Assembly: GCF_040954835.1 (NCBI RefSeq)
Contig: NC_090704.1
Coordinates: 41,048,979-41,112,978 of the forward strand
Reading direction: 5' to 3'
Source: Lepisosteus oculatus
Lineage: Eukaryota; Chordata; Actinopteri; Semionotiformes; Lepisosteidae
DNA length: 64,000 nucleotides
The notes under the pieces: generated by a model
What the model was told of the DNA's origin: nothing
Databases searched by the model: none
What the model saw: only the letters and a program-made list of their open reading frames with translations
Shown: positions 63,000-64,000 of the stretch, piece by piece
Layout of the letters: every line of letters starts with the position of its first letter
How positions within the stretch are numbered: position 1 is the stretch's first letter
Program-made: the position numbers and the translations under genes

Positions 63000-64000
63000 T
63001 GCTCATCACTCTCACAAGCTAAGCACTCTCTTACATTTGGATGGTACCTGGATTTGCTTTACTGGATATTTCTCCAATGTATTTCTCAACCATATTGACA
63101 TTGTTTAAATTGTAAAAGATTTGTTTGCATAATCTTACGTTTTATTACATTTATTCTGAAACATCAGCATTATCTACTAGCACTTTTGTCATCACAACTG
63201 ATGTAGATATTTTACAATTTCCTTTCAAAACTGCTCATACGTGTTATCTATTAGCATCATACAAATCTTTTTTGATTTTACTAGAAGCTTAAAAACTAGT
63301 AAACAAAGAAACTGTTCTCCTTCATTCAACAGGGTTTAGTAACCATTTTAAAGTGGATCCCAGTTGTCTAAATAGCTGTGTAGAATAAGGGTATTTGTAA
63401 AAAAAATATTTATAGTTTGAAAAAGTATTTTAGGAACATATTTGAAATCAACTCCAAACTGTATTTGATAGATTTTTTTGTTATTGAAATACTTAAAAAT
63501 GCACTGAACTGATTTTGGGCCATTTATTTGAAAATCCACCGAAAAACATTTTCAAATACAAATACTTTGATGTTCATGTAAATAGATGGGGTACATACAG
63601 GAAGAAGGAATTAAATCCTTGATTTACTATTTTCAAGTATGAATGGTGAAAATGCTTTCACATAATTGAGTAAAAATGCTGCCACAGAATTATTGGCTAA
63701 CAATTCCATCACGGATGTTATCTATCTTAAGCCATTCCTGTTAAAGTTTTTAATAAAGACTGCTCTTTGCATTTCATGTTTCCAAGTAGTGGAAGCAAAC
63801 CCACAGCTCTCAACAAGCCTCAGTATCCATTTATAGAATTAAGTTTTCTGAGCCATTTTACTGATTCTAAATAAATCATTTGTAAACATTTTGTCATGAT
63901 ACCCTTTACCTATTGACTTGAATGTATAAAAATAGAAAAGAAAATTAAACCGATAATTTCTAGTGAACATCGTGTTATATAAATATTAGTTAAGGTGCAC
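63000..64000. other. Right edge, upstream side of the SUKH-like gene
   Basis: AT-rich. I looked on the minus strand for further exons of the SUKH-like gene and found none I could support. No repeat recognised. Confidence 0.4.

Overview
Eukaryotic, vertebrate genomic DNA: short coding exons with consensus splice sites lie in long AT-rich introns, with dispersed fish-type SINEs, LINEs and DNA transposons. The repeat set (a 5S-rRNA-headed SINE3, several tRNA-headed fish SINEs, a CR1/L2/Rex-like LINE and Tc1- and Tigger-type DNA transposons) points to a ray-finned fish. A non-teleost lineage such as gar, bowfin or sturgeon is my guess, not something the sequence proves.

Left half (1-29.6 kb, + strand): the 3' half of ASPSCR1 (TUG/UBXD9). 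Six exons can be joined without a phase error and encode the end of the UBX domain and the C-terminal tail ending in a PKWLKLP motif. One intron is about 19.8 kb. It carries a foldback element with a 12-bp target duplication, an old LINE fragment and other repeats.

Middle (29.6-41.5 kb): no gene I can support; repeats, low-complexity tracts and a block that recurs at 52 kb.

Right half (41.5-64 kb, all genes on the - strand): a cluster of little-known genes facing ASPSCR1. (i) 41.6-42.7 kb holds a damaged copy and (ii) 62.0-63.0 kb an apparently intact copy of an unnamed protein whose core resembles the second half of the SMI1/KNR4 (SUKH) fold. (iii) Between them, 54.2-56.9 kb, is a three-exon unnamed gene with a PPCxxC...GNCAE cysteine pattern and a one-base frame break in its middle exon. 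(iv) A 603-residue Tigger/pogo transposase with an intact DDD triad and an open frame lies at 43.9-45.7 kb. (v) A decayed LINE (48.5-50.5 kb), a Ty3/gypsy protease fragment (50.85-51.0 kb), Tc1-like ends and SINEs fill the rest. The SUKH-like/Cys-cluster arrangement is the part most likely to be undescribed. Both fold suggestions come from reading motifs by eye and need a profile search.
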